Shown piece after piece: positions 16,703 through 25,017 of a stretch of 64,000 nt of DNA. Position 1 is the first letter of the stretch; the number at the start of each line of letters is the position of its first letter. Position numbers and translations under genes: made by a program. Source of the DNA: Rathayibacter sp. Leaf185 (GTDB taxonomy: Bacteria > Actinomycetota > Actinomycetes > Actinomycetales > Microbacteriaceae); NCBI RefSeq assembly GCF_001423885.1, contig NZ_LMPP01000001.1, positions 907,543 through 971,542 on the forward strand. Direction: 5' to 3'. The notes beneath the pieces were generated by a model, which ran no database searches, was not told the origin of the DNA, and saw only the letters and a program-made list of their open reading frames with translations.

Positions 16703-18538
16703 GTGCGCCCCGCCGGCTGGCTGCGCCGCCAGCTCCGGATCCAGGCCGACGGCCTCTCCGGCCACATCGAGGAGATCTGGAACGACCTCGGTCCCGACTC
16801 CGGCTGGCTGGGCGGGCCCGGCGAGAGCTGGGAACGCGGTCCCTACTACCTCGACGGGCTCGTGCCACTCGCGCACCTGCTCGGCGATGACGCCCTGATC
16901 CAGCGGACACAGAAGTGGATCGAGTGGATGCTGGACAGCCAGAGGCCGGACGGACAGTTCGGCCCGATGAGCAACGACGACTGGTGGCCGCGGATGGTCG
17001 CGGCGAAAGTGCTGCAGCAGCACGCGGAGTCCACGGACGACCCGCGGGTGCTGCCGTTCCTGCAGCGCTACTTCGAGCACCAGCTGCGCGAGCTGCCGCA
17101 CCGCCCGCTGCACGACTGGGCCGCCGCCCGCGCCGCCGAGAACGTCCTCGCCCTGGCGTGGGTGCACGAGCGCGCCCCTCGTGACGAGTGGACGCACCTG
17201 GCCGAGATGCTCTTCACCCAGGGACCCGACTGGGACGACGCCTTCTCGGACGGCCTGATCACCGGGCGGGCGATGTACTTCGACCACCGCACCCACGGGC
17301 CGAACGTCGCGATGGCGCTGAAGAATCCGGCCGTCCGCGCCCTGATGCTCGGCGGGGACGCCCACGAGGCGACCCAGCGCGCGCTGGCCAACCTCGACCG
17401 GTGGCACGGCCAGGTGCACGGCCTCTTCTCCGGTGACGAGTGGCTCGCCGGCCGAGAGGCCAACCGGGGCGTCGAGACCTGCCAGGTCGTCGAGTACATG
17501 TTCACGATGGAGATCGCCGCGCGCGTCACCGGGCGCGGCGTCTACTCCGACCTCCTCGAGGGGGCCGCCTACAACCTGCTGCCCGCGTCGTCGGATCCGC
17601 GGATGGTCGCCCACCAGTACCACCAGCAGGCGAACCAGATCGAGGCGTCCACCGCCGACCGCGACTGGTCGTACAGCACCAACGGGGCGAACGTCTTCGG
17701 CCTCGAGCCGCACTTCGGCTGCTGCACCGCCAACTACCACCAGGGCTGGCCCAAGTTCGTCGCGGCGCTGTGGATGCGCCGCGACGAGGCGCTGGCCGTG
17801 ACCGCCTACGGGCCGAGCGAGGTGCGCGCGAGCATCGGCGGCGGCGAGCTGGTGATCGAGGAGGTCACCGACTACCCCTTCACCGAGACCGTCACCTTCC
17901 GCGTGGTCTCCTCGACGACACGGGAGCCGACGAAGCTGATGCTCCGCGTGCCCGACTGGGCGAGCGAGGTCGGACTCACCGTCGCCGGCGAGTCCCACGA
18001 CACGACGCCCGCCGAGGACGGCTACCTCACCGTCGAACGGCTCTGGGTCGAGGGCGACGAGGTCGTCCTCCACTTGCCGATGAGCCCGCGCCGCATCCGC
18101 CGGGAGCGCCAGGCGGTCGGCGTCCGGGTCGGGCCGCTGGTGATGGTCGCGACGCCGAACGAGTACTGGCGTCCCGTCCCCGACGCCCGAGGCATGGGCG
18201 AGTGGGAGGTGTTCCCGCAGCGCTCCTGGAATCAGGCGCTCTATCCGGACGCCCCGGTACCGCTCGAGGAGTGGGCCGTGCACCGGTCGCCGGTGGGCGA
18301 TGTGCCCTTCGATCGCACGGACCCGCCGGTCACGGTGCACGCGGTCGGCATCCGCGATCTCCCGGAGTGGAAGCGCGACGGAGCGAGCGCGAGCCACCCG
18401 GTGGACGGCCCGGCGCCGGCGCGGTGGATCAACACCATCGAGCTCGTGCCGTACGGCACCGCCCGCCTGCGGATCGCCGAGTTCCCGACCGTACGGCCGG
18501 TCACCGGGGCGAAGGTGCCGCCGGACTTCACCGGCTGA
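16703..18538 (+). CDS. GH127-like (DUF1680) glycoside hydrolase, putative beta-L-arabinofuranosidase
   Basis: An intracellular protein of at least 611 residues with the (alpha/alpha)6-barrel DUF1680 pattern: GPYYLDGLVPLAHLLGDD, TCQVVEYMFTMEIAARVTG, and the Cys-containing HFGCCTANYHQGWPKF near residue 345. Characterised relatives remove beta-L-arabinofuranose (GH127/GH146) or aceric acid from plant glycans. No signal peptide. The first standard start codon in frame is GTG 16703, but the family-conserved FDALPLGSVRPAGWL begins earlier, at about 16679. Upstream in frame lies an AAGGAAA site followed by GTA (16661), with no ATG, GTG or TTG. It follows the permease genes by 69 nt and precedes the PdxA-like gene. 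Confidence 0.82.
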   Translation: MRPAGWLRRQLRIQADGLSGHIEEIWNDLGPDSGWLGGPGESWERGPYYLDGLVPLAHLLGDDALIQRTQKWIEWMLDSQRPDGQFGPMSNDDWWPRMVAAKVLQQHAESTDDPRVLPFLQRYFEHQLRELPHRPLHDWAAARAAENVLALAWVHERAPRDEWTHLAEMLFTQGPDWDDAFSDGLITGRAMYFDHRTHGPNVAMALKNPAVRALMLGGDAHEATQRALANLDRWHGQVHGLFSGDEWLAGREANRGVETCQVVEYMFTMEIAARVTGRGVYSDLLEGAAYNLLPASSDPRMVAHQYHQQANQIEASTADRDWSYSTNGANVFGLEPHFGCCTANYHQGWPKFVAALWMRRDEALAVTAYGPSEVRASIGGGELVIEEVTDYPFTETVTFRVVSSTTREPTKLMLRVPDWASEVGLTVAGESHDTTPAEDGYLTVERLWVEGDEVVLHLPMSPRRIRRERQAVGVRVGPLVMVATPNEYWRPVPDARGMGEWEVFPQRSWNQALYPDAPVPLEEWAVHRSPVGDVPFDRTDPPVTVHAVGIRDLPEWKRDGASASHPVDGPAPARWINTIELVPYGTARLRIAEFPTVRPVTGAKVPPDFTG

Positions 18539-18598
18539 CCCCCCCCGCGACCCGGACGAACCGCCCAGGACGCTCCCACCGACGACGAAAGGACGCTC

Positions 18599-19609
18599 AT
18601 GACGATCCCCCTGGCACTGACCACCGGAGACCCCGCCGGTGTCGGGCCCGAGCTCATCGCGAGGCTGCTCGACGAGCTGCGCGGCTCGACCGGCGACCCC
18701 CTCGTCGTCGTCTCCTCCCGGGAGGAGCTGACCGAGGGGCTCGCCCGCAGCGGTCTGGAGCTCGCCCTCGACGACCTGCTGGAACCCGGTCGCGTCCGCG
18801 TGGTCGAGCCGAGTGGCTCCTGGCCGTCCGCTCGCGGCGCCGTGAGCGCTGGGAGCGGACGGTGGGCGCTCGCCTGCCTCGAGCGCGGCCTCGAGCTGCA
18901 CGAGGCGGGCGAGATCGGCGGGCTCGTCTTCGGTCCGCTGAACAAGACGTCGCTGCACGAGGCCGGGATGAGCGAGCCGGACGAGATGCGCTGGTTCGAG
19001 AACCGCCTCCGGGGCTCGCACACGGCCTCGGAGGTGAACGTCACGGAGACGTTCTGGACGTCGCGGGTGACCTCGCACGTCGCCCTGCGGGCTGTCGCCG
19101 ACCTGGTCACGGCCGAGCGGGTCGTCCGGTCGATCGCCCTGCTGCACGATCTGCTCGTCGACTCGGGCATCATCGCCCCGCGGATCGCCGTCTGCGCGCT
19201 CAACCCGCACGCCGGAGAGCACGGCCTCTTCGGCGACGAGGAGATCACGCAGATCCGCCCCGGTGTGGAGCGAGCGGTCGCCGCCGGACTGGACGCATCG
19301 GGGCCCTTCCCCTGCGACACCCTGTTCCGGCGGGGCTTCGACGGCTCCTTCGACGGGATCGTCACGATGTACCACGACCAGGGTCAGATCGCCCTGAAGA
19401 CCCGCGCCTTCGACGGCGGGGTGACGCTGGAGGCCGGGCTCGATCTGCCGATCTGCACGCCGGCTCACGGCACGGCGTTCGACATCGTGGGCACCGGGGC
19501 GGCGACGCTCGACTCGACGCGCAACGCCTACCGGCTCGCGCGGCGGCTCGCCTCGGTCGGCGATGGGTCGACGGTGAGCCCCCGGAGCACCGCGGTGATC
19601 GTCAGCTGA
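18599..19609 (+). CDS. PdxA-family 4-hydroxythreonine-4-phosphate dehydrogenase-like protein
   Basis: A 336-residue NAD-dependent dehydrogenase of the PdxA family. Hallmarks are LTTGDPAGVGPEL at the N-terminus, GPLNKTSLHEAG, TSHVALR, CALNPHAGEHG and MYHDQGQIALK, which include the metal-binding His residues. GAAAGGA lies 5 nt before the ATG. Canonical PdxA works in vitamin B6 synthesis. PdxA2-type paralogues oxidise phosphorylated four-carbon acids (4-phospho-threonate/erythronate), usually beside a DUF1537 kinase, which is absent here. Placement after an ABC importer and a glycosidase, opposite two hydrolases, favours a catabolic role on a sugar-acid phosphate. Confidence 0.85.
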   Translation: MTIPLALTTGDPAGVGPELIARLLDELRGSTGDPLVVVSSREELTEGLARSGLELALDDLLEPGRVRVVEPSGSWPSARGAVSAGSGRWALACLERGLELHEAGEIGGLVFGPLNKTSLHEAGMSEPDEMRWFENRLRGSHTASEVNVTETFWTSRVTSHVALRAVADLVTAERVVRSIALLHDLLVDSGIIAPRIAVCALNPHAGEHGLFGDEEITQIRPGVERAVAAGLDASGPFPCDTLFRRGFDGSFDGIVTMYHDQGQIALKTRAFDGGVTLEAGLDLPICTPAHGTAFDIVGTGAATLDSTRNAYRLARRLASVGDGSTVSPRSTAVIVS

Positions 19610-19619
19610 CCGGCTCCGC

Positions 19620-20654
19620 CTAGGGCCGCACCACCGACGGCGACCACGCGTGCTCGAGGTAGAGCTCCGGCTTCCCGCCCCCGTCGACCGGGATCGACCA
19701 CACGTCGGTGTCGCCGGGCGCGTCCTCGCGCGGCATCCCGTACAGCAGCGTGCCGTCGTCGAGCCAGACCACCTGATCGTCGACGCTGCGCTCCTCCGGG
19801 AGGATCGTCTCGGCGCCCGAGGCGAGATCGAGCACGGCGATGCGCCAGTCCGGCACCGCACCGCCGGCGGCCTTCTTGTACGCGATCCGGGTACCGTCGG
19901 GCGAGATCGAGGGGCACTCGGCGGTGTCGTGGATGGCCGTCAAGGTCCGCGCCGCCATGCTCCCGCGCACCAGCCAGGTGCGCGAGCCCGAGGCGGCGGT
20001 CGCGTAGAAGGTGTCGCCGTCCTCGGCGAAGGTGACACCCCAGAGGTTGCGGTCGGCGGCCGTCAGCGGGGCACCGGCGACGCTCAGCGAGAACGACTCC
20101 AGATCGCCCGGGTCCGGGACCGCCGGGTCCAGCGACCGGATCACGGTCTGGGTCGAGAAGCTGGTCGGCGCGTAGGAGTGGCCGGTGACGAACGCGGTCG
20201 TGCTCAGCATCCCGTCGCCGATCCGCGCCCGGCTCGGGATGCCGGGCAGCGGCCACTGGAGCAGCGTCGCGCCGTCGGCGTCCGTCAGTACCGCCTCGAA
20301 CGTCGTCAGCACGCCGCGGTCGGTGCGCAGGCACAGCTCCGTCTCGGCGGTGGCGGCCACCCGGTCGCAGGCCCGGTCGGTGACCGTGCGCGCCGCGCCC
20401 GGATCCGCCAGGGGCACGGAGGCGACCATCCCGTAGCCCTGCCCGCTCGCGGTGTTGCGGAACACGATCCGGTCGCCGTCCGCCGGCACCCCGGTGGCGA
20501 CCGCGACGGCGGACCCGGCCGACGCGCGCGCCTCGAACCGCGACCACGCGCCCACGCCGTACACGGCCGCGCCGCCGAGCAGGGCGACGGCGGCCACGAC
20601 GGCGATGATCCAGCGGGCGCGCTCCGAGAGGCGGGGGCCCGGCACCTCGCTCAT
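19620..20654 (-). CDS. Membrane-anchored beta-propeller (TolB-like) protein
   Basis: A 344-residue protein with one N-terminal membrane segment (WIIAVVAAVALLGGAAVYGVG, near 15-35) and an extracytoplasmic region of repeated strands. TolB/PD40-type blades are visible in ECPSISPDGTRIAYKKA and DDQVVWLDDGTLLYGMPRE. No catalytic residues are evident, so it probably binds a ligand or partner outside the membrane. The ATG overlaps the MFS gene stop (ATGA). It converges on the PdxA-like gene with only 10 nt between stops. Specific function unknown. Confidence 0.75.
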   Translation of the reverse strand: MSEVPGPRLSERARWIIAVVAAVALLGGAAVYGVGAWSRFEARASAGSAVAVATGVPADGDRIVFRNTASGQGYGMVASVPLADPGAARTVTDRACDRVAATAETELCLRTDRGVLTTFEAVLTDADGATLLQWPLPGIPSRARIGDGMLSTTAFVTGHSYAPTSFSTQTVIRSLDPAVPDPGDLESFSLSVAGAPLTAADRNLWGVTFAEDGDTFYATAASGSRTWLVRGSMAARTLTAIHDTAECPSISPDGTRIAYKKAAGGAVPDWRIAVLDLASGAETILPEERSVDDQVVWLDDGTLLYGMPREDAPGDTDVWSIPVDGGGKPELYLEHAWSPSVVRP

Positions 20655-21898
20655 CGCGACTCCTCCGCGAACCGCTCGCGCAGCAGCAGCACCGCCACCG
20701 GCAGCGCCGCCACGAGCGCCACGGCGACCGCGATCATCGCGCCCTCCCGCCCGAGCCAGAGCCAGAGCGCGCCGAAGCCCACCGACGCGATCAGGCGCGC
20801 GACGGCGACGACCGTCTGGGCCGCCGCGATCCCGCTCGCGCGGATCTCGACGGGGACGCTCGACCCGGCGACGGCCGCCAGCACCCCGTCGGTCGCCGCG
20901 TAGAAGGCGCCGAGCAGCAGCAGGCACGCGAGGGTCGCGGGCAGACCGGAGGCGGGCGACGCCCCCAGCACGTACACGGCCAGCAGCAGCACGTGGCCGG
21001 CGGCGAACATCCGCGCGCGACCCCAGCGGTCGGCGAGGCGCCCGAAGGGGATCGCGAGGGCGAGGTAGGCCGCGTTCGTCCCCACGTACAGCAGCGGGAA
21101 CCACTGCGCCGCGAAGCCGCTCCGGCTCTGCAGCACGAGGTAGACGAAGCCGTCGCCGACGGTGAGCACGCCGAGGAGGCCCGCGGCGAGCAGGAGCCGG
21201 CGCGGGCGCCGATCCCCCAGCCGGCGCCACGGCAGCCGCGCCCGGGTCGGGGTGCCGGGCGCGCGCGTGCGCAGATCCGGCACGAACAGGAGCAGCACGA
21301 CCACTCCGAGGGTCGCGAACGCGGCCGAGACCACGAAGACGGTCGAGTAGCCGTCGGGCACGAGCAGGAGCACGACGAACGCCAGGAGCGGCCCGATCGT
21401 CGCCCCGACGGTGTCGAGCATGCGGTGCACGCCGAACGAGCGCGCGAGCGAGCCGGAGTCGGAGGACGCCGAGATCATCGCGTCGCGCGGAGCGGTGCGG
21501 ATGCCCTTGCCGACGCGATCGACGGCGACCACGGCGGTGAGCGCGGCCGGCCCGCTCCCCGCCAGCAGGCCCAGCCGGGCGAGCATCGACAGCCCGTAGC
21601 CGGCGAGCGCCACGAGCTTGGGCCGGTCGGTGCGGTCGGCCGTCCAGCCCGCCCCGATCCGGACGAACGCGCTGACGCCCTGGTAGAGGCCGTCGAGGAA
21701 GCCGTACGCGAGCGTCGACATCCCCAGCGCCGCAGTGATGTAGAACGGCAGGATCGCGGCGGTCGACTCCGACGAGATGTCGGTGAGCAGGCTCACGATG
21801 CCGAGGGCGATCACGGCCGGGGCGACCCGTGCCGGACCGGTCGCGCGAGTCGGCTCCTCGGCCGAGCCCTCCGGCCGGTCGGACAGCGAGATGTACAC
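20651..21898 (-). CDS. MFS transporter
   Basis: A 415-residue major facilitator with about 12 hydrophobic segments. The loop 2-3 motif region is DGLYQGVSAFVRIGAGWTADRTDRPK, with a duplicated equivalent IPFGRLADRWGRAR in the second half. DRVGKGIRTAPRDAMISASS resembles the YfkF/PA-phosphatase-linked MFS group described as drug or unknown-substrate exporters. The GTG at 21898 begins 2 nt after the upstream gene's stop. It is the middle gene of a three-gene operon with a secreted protein and a beta-propeller protein. Confidence 0.82.
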   Translation of the reverse strand: MYISLSDRPEGSAEEPTRATGPARVAPAVIALGIVSLLTDISSESTAAILPFYITAALGMSTLAYGFLDGLYQGVSAFVRIGAGWTADRTDRPKLVALAGYGLSMLARLGLLAGSGPAALTAVVAVDRVGKGIRTAPRDAMISASSDSGSLARSFGVHRMLDTVGATIGPLLAFVVLLLVPDGYSTVFVVSAAFATLGVVVLLLFVPDLRTRAPGTPTRARLPWRRLGDRRPRRLLLAAGLLGVLTVGDGFVYLVLQSRSGFAAQWFPLLYVGTNAAYLALAIPFGRLADRWGRARMFAAGHVLLLAVYVLGASPASGLPATLACLLLLGAFYAATDGVLAAVAGSSVPVEIRASGIAAAQTVVAVARLIASVGFGALWLWLGREGAMIAVAVALVAALPVAVLLLRERFAEESR

Positions 21899-21900
21899 GT

Positions 21901-22650
21901 TCAGCCGCCGCTCGACGCGTGCAGGACCGAGAGCAGCGAGTAGCTCATCCGGGGCGTGCCGGTCGGCGACACCGAGAGGCTCACCGTGTCGTCGCCGGCG
22001 GTGAAGAGCATCGCGGAGCCGCCCTCGGGCGCGTCGACCGCCGCCGAGGTGAAGCCCTGCTCGGCCAGCGAGCTCCGGTACTGCTCTGTGATCTGCTCCG
22101 CCGTGAGTTCGACGGTCGCCGTGAGGCCCGAGCGCAGCACGTCTCCCGCGGGCTCGACCGAGCTCGACGCCACGACCGAGCCGGGCAGCGCCGCGACGAC
22201 GCTCGAGGGGTAGCCCGCCACCACCGAGCGGGAGGCGCTCGCCGCGGCCGGCAGCGGCAGCGTGATCAGGGCCGCGCGGGGAGCCGAGCTCGGCAGCCCC
22301 GTCTCGGCGGGCGCCGGCCCCGAGACCTCGAGCGGAGCCGAGGGGTCGGCCTCCGCGACGGGGGTCGGCGGGGTCACGGTGGCGAGCCCGCCCGGGGTGG
22401 TCGCGCCGGTCGCGCTCGAGGTCGGGACGGCCTCGGTCGAGGTCGGGACGGCCTCGCTCGAGCTCGCGGCGACCGGGCTGCTCGTGGACGCGTTGCCGCC
22501 GCCGTTCCCGCCGGTCGCGTCGAGCGCGATCGCGCCCACCACGAGCACCGCCGCGACCGCGCCGGCCACCACCAGCAGGCGTCGTCGAGCATCCATGGGG
22601 TCACCGGGTTCCGGCGCACCGACGATCGTGGCCGGCCGGGTTCCGTCCAT
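21901..22650 (-). CDS. Membrane-anchored secreted protein of unknown function
   Basis: About 249 residues from the ATG at 22650 (ATG 22596 is an alternative). A single membrane helix (LLVVAGAVAAVLVVGAIAL) precedes a long Ser/Thr/Ala/Pro linker containing the near-repeat SEAVPTSTEAVPTSSATG. A folded C-terminal part follows, of roughly 100 residues (LRSGLTATVELTAEQITEQYRSSLAEQGF...). I do not recognise a family. The tight arrangement with the MFS and beta-propeller genes suggests a shared export or envelope role. Confidence 0.65.
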   Translation of the reverse strand: MDGTRPATIVGAPEPGDPMDARRRLLVVAGAVAAVLVVGAIALDATGGNGGGNASTSSPVAASSSEAVPTSTEAVPTSSATGATTPGGLATVTPPTPVAEADPSAPLEVSGPAPAETGLPSSAPRAALITLPLPAAASASRSVVAGYPSSVVAALPGSVVASSSVEPAGDVLRSGLTATVELTAEQITEQYRSSLAEQGFTSAAVDAPEGGSAMLFTAGDDTVSLSVSPTGTPRMSYSLLSVLHASSGG

Positions 22651-22862
22651 CCGCGTCGGGTCGCGTCCCGCGAATCCTAGCCCGCGCCCGGCACCGGAGG
22701 GTCGTCGCTGTCCGGGCTGCGCAGGCCCCCTCGACCGGGGGCAGCGATGCCGTTTCACGCCCCGTGGCGAGGGTGAAGGGAGCGTCCGGCCCCGATCTGC
22801 TGGTCGAGCAGCGCCGCAGGGGCCCATCGAGACCGCTGTCCGGCCCCCGACGCCGCCCGGGG

Positions 22863-23066
22863 TCAGCGGCGGGAGCGCCAGCGGGTCCAGATGCTCCGCA
22901 GCTGCTCGAGACGTCGATCCGTGTACTCGTTCGAGAGCATGAACGCCTCGATGCTCGGGTCGCAGCCCTCGCTCACGTTGCGGATGGCCCGGAGCGCCCG
23001 CTGCTCCGGCGTCGGAGCGACCTCGGGCTCGCTCGCGTCCCGTGCCGGCGGCTGCGTGTCGTCCAT
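22863..23066 (-). CDS. Small charged hypothetical protein
   Basis: A 67-residue ORF with an acidic, Pro-rich N-terminus, a predicted helix in the middle (EQRALRAIRNVSEG) and a very basic C-terminus (SIWTRWRSRR). Composition is more protein-like than the shadow frames around it. No family is recognised and no clear RBS is seen. The 212-bp gap before it (22651-22862) holds nothing I can assign. Confidence 0.45.
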   Translation of the reverse strand: MDDTQPPARDASEPEVAPTPEQRALRAIRNVSEGCDPSIEAFMLSNEYTDRRLEQLRSIWTRWRSRR

Positions 23067-23170
23067 CCGTCGAGCCTACGATCGGCCGGGGCCCCGAGCG
23101 TCACTCCCACAGACGTCGTCGAGCATCGCCGTCGCGGCGGGCCATCCTGACCTCGAGGTCGCCGAAGGAA

Positions 23171-23222
23171 CCAGTTCCTCGTCGAGACACCGCCGAGTAC
23201 GCGGCGCCTCGGCGAGAACTGG
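23171..23222. repeat. Intergenic palindrome, family A copy 1
   Basis: CCAGTTC (23171-23177) pairs with GAACTGG (23216-23222). The interior forms an imperfect stem between CGTCGAGACACCGC and GCGGCGCCTCGGCG. The core GAGACACCGC and the flank TCGGCGAGAA-CTGGCT recur in the element at 37520-37598. It lies at the 3' end of the hydrolase gene at 23243, so it may also serve as a terminator. Confidence 0.6.
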
Positions 23223-23242
23223 CTACCTCGCGGGGCCGCGGG

Positions 23243-25015
23243 TCAGGACGCGCGCAGCAGGCGGACCGCGATGTACTGGCGGCCCGGGAGGGCGATCCGG
23301 AAGCGGCCGGAGTAGGTGCCGGGCAAACGCTCCACGGTCATGCCCCAGGTGTCGATGACGTCGACCGTGTACGACACGTCGGGCTCGAGCAGGAAGCGGC
23401 GGTAGGTGGGGCGGTCGAAGCCGAAGTAGTAGAGGTAGTACTCGCCCTCGACACCGGCGCGCGGGACGTCCCAGTCGAGCAGGATCGGCTCGAGGCCGTT
23501 CGCGGGGCCCTCCGCCAGCACCGACTCGAGGAACGCGATGCGCGCGGGACTCGTGCCCCGCAGCTCGCCGCCCTTCGACCACCACAGCACGTCGTCGGGG
23601 TGCACGTAGGTCTCGCCGTGGCCGACGTAGCCGCCGCGCAGCGCACCCTCCCAGAAGCGGCGCACCAGCTCCTCTCCGGTGATGTTGCCCCAGCCCTGGT
23701 CGATGTCGCCCTCGTAGGCGCACTCGTCGATCACGACCGGCTTGCCCCAGCGGCGCCACTGGGTCGTCGACTCCGACGTCTTGTAGACGTCCTGCCGCTG
23801 GATGCTCGCGTGGGTGATCCACGGGCGCGAGTAGTCGTAGAACTCGCGGCAGTTGTGGATCGAGAGCAGGTGCCGCGACGGGTCGTCGCGGACGACGATC
23901 GCGGCGAAGCGCTCCCAGTCCTCCTCCGTCTTCTCGAAGAGAAGGTCGTACTCGTTCGCGAGCGACCACCAGACGTTCGCGAACGAGGCGAGGCGCGCCA
24001 CCGCGTACCGGACGTAGCGGTCGTCGGCGACGGGGTCCATCGTCGAGAAGCCCCAGCGGTCGTAGGCGTGGAAGAGGATCAGATCGGCCTCGATCCCGAG
24101 CGCGGCGAGCTGGTCGATGCGGTGCTCGAAGTGCCTCCAGAACGGGATCGACGGGCGCCGGTGGTCGAACCCCTCCTCGGGCGATCCCTCGAACGGGTAG
24201 AGCACCGGCTCGTTCTCGTTGAAGAGGTACGACTTGGGGAACACGCCCATCCGGATCTTCGTGAAGGGCGCTTCGGCGAGCGTCGCGAGGGTGCGCTCCT
24301 CGAGCTCGTCGCCCTGGTGGGTCCACGCGTACGAGGTGGTGCCGAGCGGGCGGTGCCGGGTGCCGTCGGCGTGAGCGAAGTGGAACGTGTCGGCGACGCG
24401 CACTGGCCCGTGCCGCCCCTCGAGCGGAGGCGTCGCCGAGACCGCGCCGGTGATCCCGTCGAGCGAGCGCGCGGTGCTCGAGGTCGTCCAGGCGTACTCC
24501 CCCGGCGCCTCCGGCATCCAGCGGAGGCGGAACACCCCGTCGCCGTCGTAGAAGCCCGGGACGCGCACGGCGCCGCCCGGCCCGTCGACGATCGCCGACA
24601 GGTCGACGTCGACGAAGGGATTGCCGTGCGACGGACCGCGCAGCTCGACCTCGAACCGCTCGTAGACCGGCACGGACGACGGCGCGACGACAGCGGCCGA
24701 GCCGAGCTCCACCTCGCCCGACTCGTACGAGACGGACGGAGCGGCGTACTGCTCCTGCTCGCGGACGGGAGCCGGCTCCTCGGTCGGGATCGCCTCGATC
24801 TCGGCGAGCAGCGCCTCGCGGCCGGCGGTGTCGAGCGACTCCTCCGTGTCGACGACGAGGCCCACCGGGTAGCTGTGCAGGGTGTGCAGGATCGACGAGT
24901 GCGCGAGCCCCGGGAGGTGGCGCTCGACGATCTCGTGCCCGCGCGGGTCGCGGAGGACCTCGAACAGGCGCGTGGCGCGCGAGAAGCGCTCGGTGGTGGC
25001 GGCGACGTGCGACAC
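23243..25015 (-). CDS. DUF5060-containing glycoside hydrolase-like protein
   Basis: A 590-residue intracellular protein. The GTG at 25015 lies 2 nt after the upstream permease stop. Order: a helical N-terminal region (FEVLRDPRGHEIVERHLPGL), a beta-sandwich resembling DUF5060 (about 115-195), a TIM-barrel-like domain related to DUF4038/DUF5605 (about 210-510) and a C-terminal beta domain. Candidate catalytic acids are Glu in WWSLANEYD (near 355) and Glu in VVIDECAYEGD. The apiosidase family GH140 belongs to the same broad fold group, but I cannot assign a substrate. It is the last gene of an ABC importer operon and should act on the imported oligosaccharide. Confidence 0.78.
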   Translation of the reverse strand: MSHVAATTERFSRATRLFEVLRDPRGHEIVERHLPGLAHSSILHTLHSYPVGLVVDTEESLDTAGREALLAEIEAIPTEEPAPVREQEQYAAPSVSYESGEVELGSAAVVAPSSVPVYERFEVELRGPSHGNPFVDVDLSAIVDGPGGAVRVPGFYDGDGVFRLRWMPEAPGEYAWTTSSTARSLDGITGAVSATPPLEGRHGPVRVADTFHFAHADGTRHRPLGTTSYAWTHQGDELEERTLATLAEAPFTKIRMGVFPKSYLFNENEPVLYPFEGSPEEGFDHRRPSIPFWRHFEHRIDQLAALGIEADLILFHAYDRWGFSTMDPVADDRYVRYAVARLASFANVWWSLANEYDLLFEKTEEDWERFAAIVVRDDPSRHLLSIHNCREFYDYSRPWITHASIQRQDVYKTSESTTQWRRWGKPVVIDECAYEGDIDQGWGNITGEELVRRFWEGALRGGYVGHGETYVHPDDVLWWSKGGELRGTSPARIAFLESVLAEGPANGLEPILLDWDVPRAGVEGEYYLYYFGFDRPTYRRFLLEPDVSYTVDVIDTWGMTVERLPGTYSGRFRIALPGRQYIAVRLLRAS

Positions 25016-25017
25016 GG

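Noticed and set aside
18599-19609. Calling the PdxA homologue the housekeeping vitamin B6 enzyme
   Set aside because: Context is a sugar-catabolic operon and the rest of B6 synthesis is absent; a catabolic paralogue fits better, though not proven.
16640-19861. 1073-codon minus-strand frame opposite GH127 and PdxA genes
   Set aside because: Composition (Arg/Gly/Val/Asp repeats) is that of a mirror frame; it covers two genes with clear family motifs.
22651-22862. Possible small gene or RNA in the gap between the secreted-protein gene and the small ORF
   Set aside because: No frame with plausible composition, no clear hairpin with a promoter; nothing supportable.
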